NCBI GenBank assembly: GCA_965248035.1
Contig: OZ252054.1
Coordinates: forward strand, 744,001-808,000
Reading direction: 5' to 3'
DNA from: BJGV01 sp964194745
GTDB taxonomy: Bacteria; Pseudomonadota; Gammaproteobacteria; Burkholderiales; Nitrosomonadaceae
Length of the DNA: 64,000 nt
The position numbers were made by a program, and so were the translations under genes. Numbering within the stretch: position 1 is the stretch's first letter; each line of letters starts with the position of its first letter. The notes below the pieces were generated by a model that was not told the origin of the DNA, did not search any database, and saw nothing but the letters and a program-made list of their open reading frames with translations. Shown here one piece after another: positions 10,801 through 20,546 of this stretch.

Positions 10801-10980
10801 CTGGGTGCGGGTGCTGAGCTACGTCAGCCACTAGGACTCGTCGTAGTCGGAGGGCTTCTGTTCTCACAGGTGATCACACTTTTTATCACACCAGTCATCT
10901 ACCTCTATCTGGATCGCTTTTCTGGCAGCGGACCTCTCAAACGAGGAATAGATCAAAAGATTAGCCTCGGCAGAAATTAA
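7894..10980 (+). pseudogene. RND multidrug efflux permease (AcrB/MdtB-like), two compensating frameshifts
   Basis: Proton-driven inner-membrane drug exporter. It opens as MNLSELCIRRPV, shifts frame near 7930 (one base missing) and shifts back near 8280 (one base extra, at a CCC). The rest is intact to 10980. Family signatures include the LPSYDFPTI opening of the porter domain, NPNSPIGTLDGP, the GLVVDDSIVVLENIVRHVE helix-4 proton-relay motif, LLFHEFAAVVG, and the C-terminal helices GILMLIGIVKKNAILMID. Because the shifts compensate, only about 115 codons are misread. No outer-membrane factor gene follows. Confidence 0.88.
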
Positions 10981-11046
10981 TAATGCCACTCCCAGAAGGA
11001 TACTGTTATAAATTTATATTTCCTCGCTTACCTCTGTCATGTCTAA

Positions 11047-11877
11047 TCATTCGAATAAATTAATGACTCCATCCAAACCAACATGATCGATTGTGTACGT
11101 GGCATTTCTCTGAACAATAGGCTTAGCGTGATAGGCTATGCTTACCCCTGCTTCTGCCATCATTTGCAGGTCATTGGCACCATCACCAATAGCAACTAAC
11201 TGATCTCGTCTTAAACCCAGTTCGTTGCGAATACGTTTTAGCGCTTCGGCTTTTCCCTGCGCACCTACGATCTCTCCCACCAACCTGCCAGTGAGTTTAC
11301 CATTCACAATCTCGAGCGTATTGGCAGCAGCATAATCTAGCCCCAACCTTTCTTTTAATCTGTCAGTGAAAAAGGTGAATCCCCCCGAAATAAGCATCGT
11401 TCTGATGCCTACAGCTTTCAACCGTTTCAGCATCTTTTCAGCACCAGGATTTAATTTCAGTCTTTCGTCGTAAACCCTGTGTAGCATACTCTGATCCAGG
11501 CCTTGAAGTAGCGACACGCGGCGTTTGAGACCTTCAGAAAAATTAACTTCACCACACATTGCTTTAGCAGTAATTTCTGCCACCTGTGCCTTGATACCGT
11601 ACATATCAGCAATCTCATCTATGGACTCAATGCCAATAAGGGTTGAATCCATATCCACTGCCACTAGACTAAAACTAGCAAGCTTTACTGATTGCCCCAC
11701 AAAGGCGAAATCAAGTCTAGCATCGAGACAATACACCGGTATGCTGTCCCGCTGGCTAGCACCTACTAGTCGAAATGCACTCCCGGTGATACGTTCTATG
11801 CGGCTTGCATCGGAGATCTTTGCAAGTTCCCTTAGGTCACTAGTTTCAATCTCACGCCCCTGGATAATGAGGTTCAT
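11047..11877 (-). CDS. serB: Phosphoserine phosphatase SerB
   Basis: Last step of L-serine synthesis: phosphoserine to serine plus phosphate, in the cytoplasm. The 276-residue HAD-family enzyme has the catalytic DMDST at residues 75-79, the SGG of motif II (MLISGGFTFF) and the metal-binding GDGANDLQMM near the C-terminus. A degenerate ACT-like N-terminal region precedes the HAD core, as in gammaproteobacterial and betaproteobacterial SerB. Minus strand, like mfd and recJ that follow. Confidence 0.96.
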   Translation of the reverse strand: MNLIIQGREIETSDLRELAKISDASRIERITGSAFRLVGASQRDSIPVYCLDARLDFAFVGQSVKLASFSLVAVDMDSTLIGIESIDEIADMYGIKAQVAEITAKAMCGEVNFSEGLKRRVSLLQGLDQSMLHRVYDERLKLNPGAEKMLKRLKAVGIRTMLISGGFTFFTDRLKERLGLDYAAANTLEIVNGKLTGRLVGEIVGAQGKAEALKRIRNELGLRRDQLVAIGDGANDLQMMAEAGVSIAYHAKPIVQRNATYTIDHVGLDGVINLFE

Positions 11878-11996
11878 GTACCGTAGGTTCCTTCAGAATA
11901 AGCGCGATGATTTTAACTGCATCCACTTGTACAACAAAAATAAACTTCATTAGGATTGTAGCGTCCCATACTGAATAGTTCCTGAACACCATAGAT

Positions 11997-14900
11997 TTAA
12001 TGGGTCTTCGATCCACTTAACTCCTCAATCAAACTCTTTATTCGTACTACTCGCTCCGCAATGCTCTCGATTTGTACCTGTATTCTTAAGCGGTCAGGGC
12101 CAGAAAGTTTATATTCATTGTTATGCTGAATAAGTTCAATGATTTTAACCGCGTCCACCTTTGGGCTAGTAACAAATTGCACTAATATATTCTCAGCGGT
12201 AGCATCTATACGCAAAATGCCTAAGGGCCTTGCTGCAATGCGTAGACGATGACACTCCAACAATGTTCTGACTGGATCGGGAAAAAGACCAAAACGGTCA
12301 ACTAATTCTTGATGCATGTCATCTAACTGATCGCGGCTTTCGCAATTGGCCATACGCTTATACAACACCAGGCGCTCGTGTATATCATTGCAATAGTCAT
12401 CCGGCAGTAAAGAGGGTGCATGTAAATTGATTTCTGTGGTGACACCTAGAGGGTGTTGCATATCTGGTTCACGCCCCTCTTTCAAAGATTTTATGGCAGC
12501 ATCTAACAGGGTGCTATAGAGATTAAAGCCAACCTCATGCATCTCACCGCTTTGTGATTCGCCCAGCACTTCTCCTGCGCCGCGAATTTTTAGATCATGC
12601 ATGGCGAGATAATACCCTGCGCCTAATTCGTCCATCGTCTGGATAGCATCAATACGTTTCTTGGCTTGTGTCCCCAGGGCCTCTTCTTCCGGTACGAGCA
12701 AATATGCATATGCTTGGTGGTGGGAGCGACCGACCCGACCACGGAGCTGATGCAATTGTGCAAGACCAAATTTATCTGCACGTTCGATGATAATAGTATT
12801 GGCACTCGGAACATCGATCCCAGTCTCGATGATGGTGGTACAAAGCAGCATATTGAATTGCTGTCGATAAAAATCTCTCATCACATGTTCTAGATCACGC
12901 TCGCGCATCTGTCCATGGGCAATATGAATGCGTACCTCTGGTAACAGTCGCGTAAGACTATCGTACGCAGACTGGATAGTTTCCACTGCATTGTGCAAAT
13001 AATAAATCTGCCCACCACGCTTTATTTCTCGCAAGCATGCCTCTCGAATGACTCCCTTAGAGAAACGACTAACGAAAGTTTTGATAGCAAGCCGCCGCTG
13101 TGGTGCAGTGGTAATCACAGAGAAATCACGCAAACCTTCTAATGACATGGAAAGTGTGCGGGGAATTGGCGTGGCAGTTAGCGTTAACACGTCTACTTCA
13201 GAACGAAGGTTCTTAAGCTGATCTTTCTGGCGTACACCAAATCGATGTTCTTCGTCAATGATAACCAATCCCAGATTTTTGAACTGCACACTCTTCTGGA
13301 TCAGTTTGTGAGTCCCAATAACGATATCTATTCCACCTTGAGCTAATCCTTCCAGTACCTGAACTTGTTCTTTGGCTGAGCGAAAGCGTGACATCTCATC
13401 TATTTTTACCGGCCATTGGTCAGCAATCAAACTGAAACGATCAGAAAAGTTCTGGAAGTGCTGTTCTGCTAGTAACGTAGTGGGCACAAGTACCGCGACC
13501 TGTTTACCACCCGCAACGGCAACGAAAGCTGCTCGCAATGCCACTTCTGTCTTGCCAAAACCTACGTCTCCGCAGATCAGTCGGTCCATCGGTTTACTTG
13601 AAATCAAATCCTCGATCACTGCATGAATGGCAGATGCCTGATCGGGTGTCTCCTCGAAACCAAAACCTTCGGCGAAGGCTTCGTAATCGTGCTGCCTGAA
13701 TCCAAACGCATGACCTAAGCGAGTAGCCCGCTGTGCATATAAATTTAGCAGTTCTGCCGCCGTATCACGTACTTGCTGCATTGCTTTACGCTTAGCCTTG
13801 TCCCATTGGCTACTACCAAGTTTGTGCAATGGAGCTGCTTCTGGCGCCGCGCCACTATATCGCCCAATAAGATGTAATTGCGAAACCGGAACATAAAGTT
13901 TGTCGCCACCATCGTATTCAAGCGAGAGAAATTCACTCAGTTGACCATGGCAGCCTTTTCCTAGACCCATGTTCACTAAGCCTGAATAGCGACCAATGCC
14001 ATGTTGTTCGTGCACCACTGGTTCACCGAGCTTTACTTCAGACAGATCCCGCAGCATCGTATCTGAAGCAGACGTTATATTGCGCGACTCACGCTCACGT
14101 CTCTTATAAAAATGCTTAGCATAAAGTTCGCTCTCAGTGATAAAGGCGAACCCTTTTCCGGTAAAAATAAAACCTTTGTGCAGAGTAGATACACTAATCA
14201 TAAAAGATTTTGCGCTTGCTAAAAATTGGGCATAGTCGTTACAACTATTAGGAAACAAACCATATTGCTTCAGATAGTCAATGATTAACTCTCTTCTCCC
14301 TAGACTCTCCGCTAAAAGCAACACGCGCTTACCAGACAGCGTGAATTCAGCAATAAATGCAGCAAGTTTTTCTGTAGGATTGATGGCGCGGCGTTCAATC
14401 TGGATAGACGGTAGGGCGCTGGTAAAATCTTGAGTTGTGGATTTTGGGTTATGAATTTCAGGTTGAATCTTGATTCGTGGATATGGTTTTAGTGCTCCGA
14501 ATAATTCTTCTGTCGTGAGAAACAAATCTCCTGGTGGCAATAGAGGGCGATTGTTATCACCACGTAACAACTTATAGCGAGACAGAGTATCACGCCAGAA
14601 GCTCTCTATTTCTGAATGAATGTCGTGATGCAAGCATAGCAACGTAGAGCTTGGCAAGTAATCAAATAACGTGGCAGTCTGCTCGAAAAACAATGGCAGA
14701 TAGTATTCAATGCCTGCAGGTGCAACGCCTTTACCTACATCTTTGTAAATATGACTCCTGTATGGATCACCCTCGAATTTCTCGCGAAAATTGCCACGAA
14801 AACGAGTACGGCCATCCTCATTAAATGGGAACTCACGGGCTGGCAGTAGTCGTATTTCGTCTACCGGATAGATGCTTCTCTGCGTATCGACGTCAAATGT

Positions 14901-15470
14901 ACGGATAGATTCTATTTCCTCATCCATCCTATCAATACGGTAGGGTAGTGGACTACCCATTGGAAATAGGTCGATCAACCCGCCACGTACGCTGTATTCG
15001 CCTGGTGAAAGTACCTGAGTTACATGGGCGTAACCTCCCAGAGTCATCTGGCTACGCAATAATTCCAAAACAAGCTTTTCTCCCCGTTTAATAAAAAAAG
15101 TATATGCAGCAAGATACTCCCGCGGTGGCATGCGGTAGAGTGCAGTGGTGACAGGAACGATCAGTACATCACAGGCATCACTCATAACCTGGTAAAGTGT
15201 AGCAAGCCGCTCGGAAATTAAGTCATGGTGGGGTGAGAAGGTATCGTATGGAAGTGTTTCCCAATCAGGTAACAGATGAATCTTCAGCTCAGGTAAGAAA
15301 AAAGGAATTTCTTCCAGTAATCTTTGTGCTGCTAACGCACTCGACGCAATGATGACGATAGGCTTTGCCTGTTGCGCAATTTTGGCAAGAACAAAAGCGT
15401 CTCCAGAACCATCAAAATGAGAATAGTGGGTTATTGAACCAGGTATGGGAGCGATAAACTTGAATTGCAT
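11997..15470 (-). CDS. mfd: Transcription-repair coupling factor Mfd
   Basis: Displaces RNA polymerase stalled at lesions and recruits UvrA. The 1157-residue protein has the UvrB-like N-terminal module, the RNAP-interacting domain (VHEQHGIGRYSGLV region), and RecG-like translocase motifs: Walker A GDVGFGKTEVA, Walker B DEEH (VIIDEEHRFGV), LTATPIPRTLSMS and the C-terminal helicase half with GRVGRSHHQAYAYLL. A TRCF C-terminal domain completes it. Full length and undisturbed. Confidence 0.97.
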   Translation of the reverse strand: MQFKFIAPIPGSITHYSHFDGSGDAFVLAKIAQQAKPIVIIASSALAAQRLLEEIPFFLPELKIHLLPDWETLPYDTFSPHHDLISERLATLYQVMSDACDVLIVPVTTALYRMPPREYLAAYTFFIKRGEKLVLELLRSQMTLGGYAHVTQVLSPGEYSVRGGLIDLFPMGSPLPYRIDRMDEEIESIRTFDVDTQRSIYPVDEIRLLPAREFPFNEDGRTRFRGNFREKFEGDPYRSHIYKDVGKGVAPAGIEYYLPLFFEQTATLFDYLPSSTLLCLHHDIHSEIESFWRDTLSRYKLLRGDNNRPLLPPGDLFLTTEELFGALKPYPRIKIQPEIHNPKSTTQDFTSALPSIQIERRAINPTEKLAAFIAEFTLSGKRVLLLAESLGRRELIIDYLKQYGLFPNSCNDYAQFLASAKSFMISVSTLHKGFIFTGKGFAFITESELYAKHFYKRRERESRNITSASDTMLRDLSEVKLGEPVVHEQHGIGRYSGLVNMGLGKGCHGQLSEFLSLEYDGGDKLYVPVSQLHLIGRYSGAAPEAAPLHKLGSSQWDKAKRKAMQQVRDTAAELLNLYAQRATRLGHAFGFRQHDYEAFAEGFGFEETPDQASAIHAVIEDLISSKPMDRLICGDVGFGKTEVALRAAFVAVAGGKQVAVLVPTTLLAEQHFQNFSDRFSLIADQWPVKIDEMSRFRSAKEQVQVLEGLAQGGIDIVIGTHKLIQKSVQFKNLGLVIIDEEHRFGVRQKDQLKNLRSEVDVLTLTATPIPRTLSMSLEGLRDFSVITTAPQRRLAIKTFVSRFSKGVIREACLREIKRGGQIYYLHNAVETIQSAYDSLTRLLPEVRIHIAHGQMRERDLEHVMRDFYRQQFNMLLCTTIIETGIDVPSANTIIIERADKFGLAQLHQLRGRVGRSHHQAYAYLLVPEEEALGTQAKKRIDAIQTMDELGAGYYLAMHDLKIRGAGEVLGESQSGEMHEVGFNLYSTLLDAAIKSLKEGREPDMQHPLGVTTEINLHAPSLLPDDYCNDIHERLVLYKRMANCESRDQLDDMHQELVDRFGLFPDPVRTLLECHRLRIAARPLGILRIDATAENILVQFVTSPKVDAVKIIELIQHNNEYKLSGPDRLRIQVQIESIAERVVRIKSLIEELSGSKTH

Positions 15471-15628
15471 TTGATTTCATAATAAAAGGATAGTTGAAAC
15501 GACAAGCCCAACTTTTCGTTTGAATTCGAACATTATATGGCAATTTTCTAATTGCATTCTTTTGTCAATTAGCACTGGAACTTCTAAAGCTCCATGTAAG
15601 CTAAAACTTACTCTCAACATGTCAATCG

Positions 15629-17383
15629 TTAAACTGGAGCCCAATAATCTAGTGTGAGTTGCAAGGTAGAATTACCACTGTACTCGTTAATTTGAAGGCG
15701 ATAAACGGCATCTATTGTTTTAGGAAGAGAGTCGTGGTAAAAAAACAGCATCGCATCATAAAGTCGGCCTAGCTTTTGTTTTCTGATATTTGAAACATAT
15801 TTTCTCAACTTTAATTTTAGGTGCTTTTCACCAACTACGCGCTGATTTTCCACTCTGAAACGGGCGTTGAACGCAGGATAAGGGAAACCCTGCCCCCATG
15901 CCTGCTCCATAAGATACTGCGCCAATTCCAGATTCATTTCAGATTCGTTCAAATCGCCATCTGTCTCGATAATGCGCATGAGATCTGCAGGGGTGAGTAA
16001 TGTTTGGGCAGTTTGCTCGAAAGCATCGCAGAATTTACCGAAATCACTTGTGCGTATAGTCAAACCTGCTGCTGCTGCATGCCCACCAAATTTAAGTAGC
16101 AAGCCAGGATAGCGTTTAGAAACCATATCCAATGCATCTCGAAGATGAAATCCCGGAATGGATCGCCCCGAGCCTTTCATTTCACCATCGTTACCAGGAG
16201 CAAACGCGATCACCGGACGGTGGAATCTGTCCTTAATGCGAGATGCAAGGATACCAATTACGCCTTGGTGCCAGCAAGGATCAAATAGACTTAGGCTTTG
16301 GGGGATTTGATCGTTTTGTCTTGCCCCTTGGGCCATAAAAACCTTCTCTAGCATAACTTGCGCACCGTCCTGCATATCCGCTTCGATTTCTCGGCGCTGG
16401 CGGTTGAGTGCCTCAAGCTGCAAGGCGATCTGTATGGCATGAGACTTATCATCAGTAATGAGGCATTCAATTCCAAGTGCCATATCGTCGAGTCGTCCTG
16501 CTGCGTTCAATCTTGGTCCTAGCATAAATCCCAGTTCGTAAGTAGATACCTGTCGTAAATCTCGTCGCACCACACTTAGTAAAGCGCTTATACCCGCGCA
16601 ACTACGACCATTGCGGATGCGATTCAAACCCTGCTGTACTAAAATGCGGTTATTATCGTCGAGCTTTACCACATCAGCCACTGTGCCCAGCGCCACTAGA
16701 TCAAGTAGATTAGCAAGATTAGGTTCTTTTTTTGAGACAAATGCTCCCCGTGCACGTAACTCCGATCGTAATGCCAGCATCAGGTAAAACATCACACCTA
16801 CACCAGCTATATTCTTGCTGGGGAAATCACAACCTGGCTGATTGGGATCCACAATAGCAATAGCATCCGGTAGCTCATCTCCAGGCAGATGATGATCAGT
16901 GATGAGCACCTGTATACCGAGGCGATTGGCTTCGGCCACGCCTTCTAAGCTGGCGATCCCATTGTCTACTGTGATGAGTATGTCGAGTTGCTTTCCGGAA
17001 GTTACGGCCGCAGCTAGTCGTACGATCTCCGGAGTCAAACCATAGCCATACTCAAAACGATTGGGCACAAGATAATCTACTGTCGCGCCGAATTTTCTCA
17101 GTGCACGTATGCCCACTGCGCAGGCGGTAGCTCCATCTGAATCATAATCAGCCACTATTAGTAAACGCTTTTTCGCAGCAATTGCATCGGCAAGAAATGC
17201 TGCCATTATTGAGATATTTTTCAGGCTCTTGAACGGAATCAACTGAGACAAGTCTTTTTTAATTTGGCCTGGTTCCACTATACCTCGGGCAGCGTAGACA
17301 CGAGCCATCACGGGATGAATACCATGCCTAATTAATGAGTTTAAGGCCTGTAGAGTATAGTTTCGGACGATAATTTTTGACAT
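15629..17383 (-). CDS. recJ: Single-stranded-DNA-specific exonuclease RecJ
   Basis: 5'-3' ssDNA exonuclease of recombination and mismatch repair. The 584-residue DHH/DHHA1 protein has DYDSDG at residues 79-84, DHH at 163-165 and the GGHAAAAGLTI motif of DHHA1. It starts at ATG 17383, only 36 bp from the end of transposon 1, whose cargo reads in the same direction. The native upstream region has therefore been displaced by the insertion, and recJ may now depend on read-through or a promoter within the short remaining spacer (inference). Confidence 0.97.
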   Translation of the reverse strand: MSKIIVRNYTLQALNSLIRHGIHPVMARVYAARGIVEPGQIKKDLSQLIPFKSLKNISIMAAFLADAIAAKKRLLIVADYDSDGATACAVGIRALRKFGATVDYLVPNRFEYGYGLTPEIVRLAAAVTSGKQLDILITVDNGIASLEGVAEANRLGIQVLITDHHLPGDELPDAIAIVDPNQPGCDFPSKNIAGVGVMFYLMLALRSELRARGAFVSKKEPNLANLLDLVALGTVADVVKLDDNNRILVQQGLNRIRNGRSCAGISALLSVVRRDLRQVSTYELGFMLGPRLNAAGRLDDMALGIECLITDDKSHAIQIALQLEALNRQRREIEADMQDGAQVMLEKVFMAQGARQNDQIPQSLSLFDPCWHQGVIGILASRIKDRFHRPVIAFAPGNDGEMKGSGRSIPGFHLRDALDMVSKRYPGLLLKFGGHAAAAGLTIRTSDFGKFCDAFEQTAQTLLTPADLMRIIETDGDLNESEMNLELAQYLMEQAWGQGFPYPAFNARFRVENQRVVGEKHLKLKLRKYVSNIRKQKLGRLYDAMLFFYHDSLPKTIDAVYRLQINEYSGNSTLQLTLDYWAPV

Positions 17384-17419
17384 GCGTTAAACTATTGTAA
17401 TCTCTGTTTCTTAATATAA

Positions 17420-17444
17420 GGGAATTATATACATTAGTCACAAA
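17420..17444 (+). repeat. Terminal inverted repeat, transposon 1, cargo end
   Basis: Begins GGGAATTATATACATTAG and matches the reverse complement of 20226-20250 over 25 bp except for the first base. The small ORF ends only 6 bp inside it. Confidence 0.9.
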
Positions 17445-17450
17445 ATCCAG

Positions 17451-17615
17451 CTATCCTATGCTTCTTATAGGTCTGAAAATCGCCTTTCGAACAGTTTTTC
17501 TACTTACTCCGGGCATATTCACTATCTGTTCATTTTCAGCTTTGGATGGTTGATACTTATTCTGTTGCGGCATATCTATGACTCTCTCCGGCGTTTTGAT
17601 TTCTCTTTTATTCAT
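17451..17615 (-). CDS. Small ORF at cargo end of transposon 1, function unknown
   Basis: A 54-residue basic protein starting MNKREIKTPERVIDMPQQ. Its ATG lies inside the last codons of the endonuclease gene (8-bp overlap), which argues for translational coupling. The C-terminal part NMPGVSRKTVRKAIF has a weak helix-turn-helix look. Similar-sized basic ORFs sit in the same position in transposons 2 and 3, though I see no clear sequence identity among them. It may be an R-M controller, a transposition accessory factor or an unexplained conserved small protein. No family recognised. Confidence 0.55.
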   Translation of the reverse strand: MNKREIKTPERVIDMPQQNKYQPSKAENEQIVNMPGVSRKTVRKAIFRPIRSIG

Positions 17616-18300
17616 GACTGCCCCCTGTGTACTGTTCCAATAATTCAGGAATTTCACCTAGGGGAAAAACATAGCTCTTTGGCGGTGTTTCCCTCTGGTT
17701 CTTTCTCAACTCTGTGATTCGTTGACGATCGCGTTCTTCGTAGTACGCTCCGTCTACTATAATCAACAAAACAACATCACGATTTTGACACTGCAAAAAG
17801 CGTTTCATCAGCTCTGCCATTTCCTTGTACTGACTGTCCTGGTTTCCCCCGCCTTCCTGTGTATATTTATGCATAGCGTAAAATGTCTTGCCCCCGGTTC
17901 TCCATCTGAAGTCGAGAGATTTTCCGGGCAGTTTACGTCTGTTCGTTTCTGATTCGATGTTTCCATCACTGGAAACTTTAAGGGCATTCTTGCCGGACTT
18001 CTGTAGCACTTCAAAATCACTTACCCATGGTAAAGTCTCTATCCACCCAGCCGCCGCTACTTCATGCAATCCGGTTCGGCGAGGCTCTTTTGCAAACCAT
18101 GCAGCAAACATACTATCCGTTCTTATCTTCTGTAATACGTCATTTTCTCTGTAGCCAAATCTCCACATAAACCCCCGTACACGCTTGATAAGACGTCCTG
18201 TTCTGCTTTCTGCTTCCTGTGTGACATCTTCATGTGCTTTCTTCCATTCCAGTCGTTCTATAGACTTATAATCAGGCGGCGGACTGTGTTTAACCGACAT
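17608..18300 (-). CDS. Putative type II restriction endonuclease, transposon 1
   Basis: A 230-residue protein encoded directly after the methyltransferase; its ATG overlaps the methyltransferase stop by 11 bp. The segment LPGKSLDFRW (about 124-133, candidate metal-binding Asp130), then KTFYAMHKYTQ and GGGNQDSQYKEM (about 149-161), fits a PD-(D/E)XK-like core with a Gly-Gly/Gln loop seen in some type II enzymes. I cannot name the family or cleavage site. Assignment rests mainly on position beside a methyltransferase and on the parallel arrangement in the two other transposons. Confidence 0.65.
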   Translation of the reverse strand: MSVKHSPPPDYKSIERLEWKKAHEDVTQEAESRTGRLIKRVRGFMWRFGYRENDVLQKIRTDSMFAAWFAKEPRRTGLHEVAAAGWIETLPWVSDFEVLQKSGKNALKVSSDGNIESETNRRKLPGKSLDFRWRTGGKTFYAMHKYTQEGGGNQDSQYKEMAELMKRFLQCQNRDVVLLIIVDGAYYEERDRQRITELRKNQRETPPKSYVFPLGEIPELLEQYTGGSHE

Positions 18301-19219
18301 GATGAATAATACCTCGTGCCAGTGCCCAGTCGCACCTACGGCGATATTTACCGTCTTGCCTGACTCCTTTATAGCAAGTCATCAGAACATCGTAAGTTTT
18401 ATTTCGGAACTCTTTAATAATCCTGTTCCATTCATCAATTCTTATTTGCCCGTCAACCATCAGCTTCGTTATATGTCGCCCGGTGGATTTAACCTGATAA
18501 TCTGATAACTCCTGCACATCACAAAACCGGATTGATTCTTCCTTTGTATTATCCAGCGCAATCAGTCCTACATTCCCGTCAGGGTCATTAAACCTGACGT
18601 TGATACCTGATTGTTGTTGTTCAGGTTTTAATTTTTTCAACAGAGACAGCAGACCAATGTGCCGGTCTCCTGACCATATATCCACATCATACACAGAGTC
18701 AGGAACGAACAACGCCAAGCCTACGGGATGCTGTGTTTCAGCGAACATTTGAGCCGTAAGTGATACAAATGACTTAAGCCTGTCCTGAAAAATGTCCGCA
18801 GTGATAAATGATTCAGGCACAAGTGCTGCTATATACTGACAACGTTGGAGGCATCTTTCTAATGCTAACTTATAAATATCGTCATAGTCGCATTCAGGAT
18901 AAGCTAAACCCCTTACAGTAGCACTATTCTTTGCCAGCCATGGTGGATTGGTAACACAAATATCATATCCCCGCGGGAAGTGAGACAGGGTGTCCTTTCG
19001 TCTTACATCTTTACCGTAAGGGGTAATGTCGTAAGATGTGGAATTATGGCATAAGTTCATACCAGACAATAGTTTTATCAGGCTGTCAGACCCTGCGAAT
19101 GGCTCTAAAATACGATTGTCGGGCAACCCCGCCTGTCCTGCCCACTCTTTGAATGGTGCATTATTAAACGGGTTCCCTTGTGTGTAATACCTGCCATTCG
19201 CTCTCTTTGTGTTTGCCAT
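18290..19219 (-). CDS. DNA methyltransferase, NPPW type, probably adenine-N6, transposon 1
   Basis: S-adenosylmethionine-dependent DNA modification enzyme of 309 residues. Motif X-like YYTQGNPF (11-18), motif I LEPFAGSDSL (38-47) and catalytic motif IV NPPW (91-94) occur in that order, with a variable C-terminal part that would hold the target-recognition region, giving gamma-type order. NPPW usually means adenine-N6 methylation. Motif I has Asp-Ser where most relatives have Gly-Asn or Gly-Thr, a small oddity. It should protect host DNA from the nuclease encoded next to it. Starts 8 bp after the transposase stop. Confidence 0.85.
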   Translation of the reverse strand: MANTKRANGRYYTQGNPFNNAPFKEWAGQAGLPDNRILEPFAGSDSLIKLLSGMNLCHNSTSYDITPYGKDVRRKDTLSHFPRGYDICVTNPPWLAKNSATVRGLAYPECDYDDIYKLALERCLQRCQYIAALVPESFITADIFQDRLKSFVSLTAQMFAETQHPVGLALFVPDSVYDVDIWSGDRHIGLLSLLKKLKPEQQQSGINVRFNDPDGNVGLIALDNTKEESIRFCDVQELSDYQVKSTGRHITKLMVDGQIRIDEWNRIIKEFRNKTYDVLMTCYKGVRQDGKYRRRCDWALARGIIHHVG

Positions 19220-19227
19220 GGCTGTCT

Positions 19228-20157
19228 CTATGCAATCAGGTCATGGTATTTAAGTCTCTTGCCTGTCATGCCTTTAGCGAGGACTGCCATTTGTTCGACA
19301 GTGTCTTGCTCCCGGATGTTATGGCGACCTGCGAACTCCTGCACATATCGGTTCAAATGCTTTTCGCTCATATGGTGGTGAATGCCGTGATAGCCCCGTT
19401 TCAGTAATGCCCAAAACGACTCAATGCCGTTGGTATGTGCCTGATTACGCACATACTCACTCACACTATGCCTGACTGTTTCATGGCGACAGGATAGCCC
19501 CGAATAACCCTTGTGGTCATCTGTATAGACGGCGGCGTTCTTTTCAGTATGCTTGTGTACGAAATTATGCAGAGTACGCTGGTCGGTACATGCGATCTTA
19601 CCAGCACTTATCTTGTTTGTTTTGCGGTCTTTAGCCCCTATCACAATCTCTTTGCCAACACCACCACGTCCTACGTTACGTCTTTTTCTTACATGTTTGT
19701 TCTTTTCTTTACCGCCTATGTAGGTTTCATCTGTTTCAACAGGGCCGGAAAACACCCCAACCTCAAGTTCAAAAGCCTTACGCAAGCGGTGAAGCATGAA
19801 CCAGGCTGCCTTCTGGCTAATTCCTAATTCCCGATGAAGTTTAAGAGACGAAATCCCTTTGATATTCGTTGTGAACAGGTAAATTCCTACGGCCCATATC
19901 CTGTATTTCAGGTTAGAACCTTCCATGATTGTCCCCGTTCTGACTGAGAACATGGGCCTGTCTTCACAATCACGGCATCTATGCGTCATACTGCTGTGGT
20001 TAATGTCGGACTGGACGTTATCGGAATGGCAATACGGACAGGTTGGGACATCATCCCATCGTTGCTCAGACAGCCATTTCTTTGCTGCTGTTTCATCAGG
20101 AAACATCCCGATAACATCAAAAAGTGTTAACCCTTTACGATATGATTTACCAGCCAT
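19228..20157 (-). CDS. IS1595-family (ISXO2-like) transposase, transposon 1
   Basis: A 309-residue DDE-type transposase. An N-terminal zinc ribbon (CPYCHSDNV, later HRCRDCEDR) precedes the catalytic domain, which has VETDETYIGGKEK (first Asp), AVYTDDHKGYSG (second Asp) and HTNGIESFWALLKRGYHG (Asn/Glu region of the third acidic position). The chosen start, MAGKSYRKG, follows AGAGGATAAC, a fair ribosome-binding site; a start six codons upstream is possible. It is the first gene of the element's operon. Confidence 0.95.
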   Translation of the reverse strand: MAGKSYRKGLTLFDVIGMFPDETAAKKWLSEQRWDDVPTCPYCHSDNVQSDINHSSMTHRCRDCEDRPMFSVRTGTIMEGSNLKYRIWAVGIYLFTTNIKGISSLKLHRELGISQKAAWFMLHRLRKAFELEVGVFSGPVETDETYIGGKEKNKHVRKRRNVGRGGVGKEIVIGAKDRKTNKISAGKIACTDQRTLHNFVHKHTEKNAAVYTDDHKGYSGLSCRHETVRHSVSEYVRNQAHTNGIESFWALLKRGYHGIHHHMSEKHLNRYVQEFAGRHNIREQDTVEQMAVLAKGMTGKRLKYHDLIA

Positions 20158-20190
20158 TTTGTTATCCTCTTTCACTTAAATTGTGACTAA

Positions 20191-20219
20191 AGAATAACAT
20201 AATTGTTACCGTACGTCAA
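20191..20219 (-). promoter_or_regulatory. Transposase/R-M promoter, transposon 1
   Basis: On the minus strand TTGACG (20219-20214) is separated by exactly 17 bp from TATTCT (20196-20191), ahead of the transposase start at 20157. The spacing and position repeat in transposons 2 and 3. Confidence 0.65.
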
Positions 20220-20225
20220 GAATTA

Positions 20226-20250
20226 TTTGTGACTAATGTATATAATTCCT
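20226..20250 (-). repeat. Terminal inverted repeat, transposon 1, transposase end
   Basis: On the plus strand it reads TTTGTGACTAATGTATATAA then TTCCT. The inner boundary lies just outside the transposase -35 box. Confidence 0.9.
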
Positions 20251-20546
20251 TAATATAATGCCCATAATTCAAGCGAAGAAACTATAACCTTTCCTTAATC
20301 CGGACTGGGAGAACTACAGACTCTGGAAAATACGCTGCTATTTAGACCAAGATATGCAAGAGCAGGTTTAATATGTGTTTAGAATGCGAACTATTTAGAG
20401 AAGTTAGGGAGGCGGTCATGGTGCAATGCTGTACATGACCATCTTAATCTTTCAGTTGCGATTTCTGGATCTAAAAATCCGAACTAAGAGTGATATTTTG
20501 CTGCAGAAGATTAGCTTCAATTATATTTAATTCTATTGCCTAAAAA

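Larger units (their letters stand above)
17420..20250 (-). mobile_element. Transposon 1: IS1595-type element carrying an R-M system
   Basis: A 2831-bp unit bounded by 25-bp terminal inverted repeats with one mismatch at the outermost base, and flanked by the 8-bp duplication TAATATAA (17412-17419 and 20251-20258). All four genes run leftward: transposase, DNA methyltransferase, restriction-endonuclease-like gene and a 54-codon ORF. Transposase-methyltransferase spacing is 8 bp; the next junctions overlap by 11 and 8 bp. All frames are open, so this copy may be active. The 8-bp target duplication at an AT-rich site is as expected for the IS1595 family. It sits between recJ and an EAL remnant. 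Confidence 0.92.
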
